A stretch of 64,000 nucleotides of DNA, from positions 69,643,216 to 69,707,215 of the forward strand of contig NC_088171.1 of assembly GCF_028769735.1 (NCBI RefSeq), in the 5' to 3' direction. The notes beneath the pieces are model-generated. The model was not told the origin of the DNA. It did no database searches and was given only the letters and a program-made list of their open reading frames with translations. Position numbers and translations under genes: made by a program. This document shows, one piece after another, positions 63,413-64,000 of this stretch (positions are counted from its first letter, which is position 1; each line of letters begins with the position of its first letter). This stretch comes from Zonotrichia leucophrys gambelii (taxonomy: Eukaryota; Chordata; Aves; Passeriformes; Passerellidae).

Positions 63413-63929
63413 CATTCTGGTTCTGGCCGGGATGGAGTTAACTTCCTTCACAGCTGCTCCTGTGGTGCCCTGCTCTGGCACCTGCACCAGTGTGTGAGCT
63501 GTGCTTACAGCATCAAAGCTTTCCCTCCTCCCCACAAGGCAAACGGGCGGGCAGGAGGCTGGGAGGGGATGCAGACAGGACACCAAACGAACAAAGGGAT
63601 ACTCCCCACATCTAATACAATGGTCAGCCTGTAAAAGTTCGGGGAAAAGGAGGAGGAAGGGAGTCTTTGGCTATCACAGCATTCACCTTCTCAAGCAACA
63701 GTTACTCATGCTGAGATCCTGCTTTCCAGGAAGAAAGTGGATGGGAAGTAATGAATTAATTCCTCTCTCTCCTTTGAATGCACACTCAGCTTTTGCTTTC
63801 TGTACTAATCTATCATTACCTCCATCTACAAGGCTCTTCACCTTCTTTCTTTTCCTATTATACAGGAGAGAGGAACAAACAAGAGGCAGGGTGAGTGTTG
63901 TGCTGCTGGCCAGGGTTAGCCCTCCACAG
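63413..63929 (+). mobile_element. Diverged class III (ERVL-like) LTR, plus strand
   Basis: The left end (about 63413) resembles the avian ERVL LTR start: TTCTGGTTCTGGCCGGGATG followed by GAGTTAAC. Further in, ATCAAAGCTTTCCCT, GGCTGGGAGGGGAT, CAAAGGGATACTCC and GATGGGAAGTAATGAAT follow in the order seen in such LTRs. The right end (GGTTAGCCCTCCACAGG, about 63913-63929) matches the usual GGTTAAACCA-type terminus, degraded. The TATA region is reduced to TGTAAAAG (63630-63637) and the poly(A) signal is not intact, so promoter function is unlikely. No clean target-site duplication was found, and the bases after 63929 show no primer-binding site. It is therefore either an old solo LTR or an element whose body is lost. 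Confidence 0.7.
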
Positions 63930-64000
63930 GTTCCCATGGATGGGTGTGACCCATCTGGCTCCTCCTGTCAGGCCTGGCAAACGCATCTCTTCAGCACAAC
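63930..64000. other. Window edge, nothing recognised
   Basis: These last bases follow the ERVL-like LTR. They contain no recognisable retroviral primer-binding site or coding sequence, and the window ends here. Confidence 0.5.

Noticed and set aside
1..64000. CRISPR array, prokaryotic operon or novel defence system
   Set aside because: There are no regularly spaced direct repeats, no ribosome-binding-site and start-codon arrays and no dense long ORFs, and the repeats are vertebrate retroelements.

Overview
This 64-kb window reads as vertebrate nuclear DNA, most likely from a songbird (Passeriformes). The base composition is AT-leaning and CpG-poor. No open frame exceeds about 145 codons on either strand, and there is no operon-like packing. 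The lineage call rests on two repeat types. One is a short retroposon near 40.0 kb with a tRNA-Ile-like head and a CR1-like tail, the architecture of the songbird TguSINE1 type. The other is a set of avian-style endogenous retrovirus LTRs near 47.8, 53.3 and 63.4 kb. I recognise no protein-coding gene, rRNA, functional tRNA, CRISPR array or bacterial element. The window looks like intergenic DNA or the inside of a large intron.

Layout. From 0 to 11.7 kb it is unique sequence with simple A-rich tracts and one 69-bp tandem duplication (1.44 kb). From 11.7 to 12.2 kb there is a somewhat richer block that starts with a 14-bp homeodomain-like palindrome. From 12.2 to 28.4 kb it is unique sequence. 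It holds a nested inverted repeat carrying four CAGGTG/CACCTG E-boxes (16.96-17.07 kb), a TG-rich pyrimidine repeat (21.4 kb), one exon-like segment (23.9 kb) and an AT-rich tract (24.4 kb). From 28.49 to 28.77 kb a CpG-richer patch looks like an LTR but has no target-site duplication. From 28.8 to 47.7 kb it is again unique sequence, with an A-rich tract (30.5 kb), a purine/pyrimidine-alternating tract (33.3 kb), a palindrome cluster (38.4 kb), the SINE (40.0 kb) and an exon-like segment (40.7 kb).

The right part is the most repeat-rich. A solo class-II (ERVK-like) LTR at 47789-48402 has a perfect 6-bp target-site duplication. A solo class-III (ERVL-like) LTR lies on the minus strand at 53286-53729. 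A diverged plus-strand ERVL-like LTR sits near 63.4-63.9 kb. Between them are a coding-textured patch (49.7 kb), a coiled-coil-like candidate exon (57.4 kb) and a perfect 12-bp-stem hairpin (59.85 kb).

No genes can be shown to work together here. The strongest statements are the three LTRs and the SINE. The exon-like segments and palindromes are hypotheses that need cross-species alignment or RNA data.
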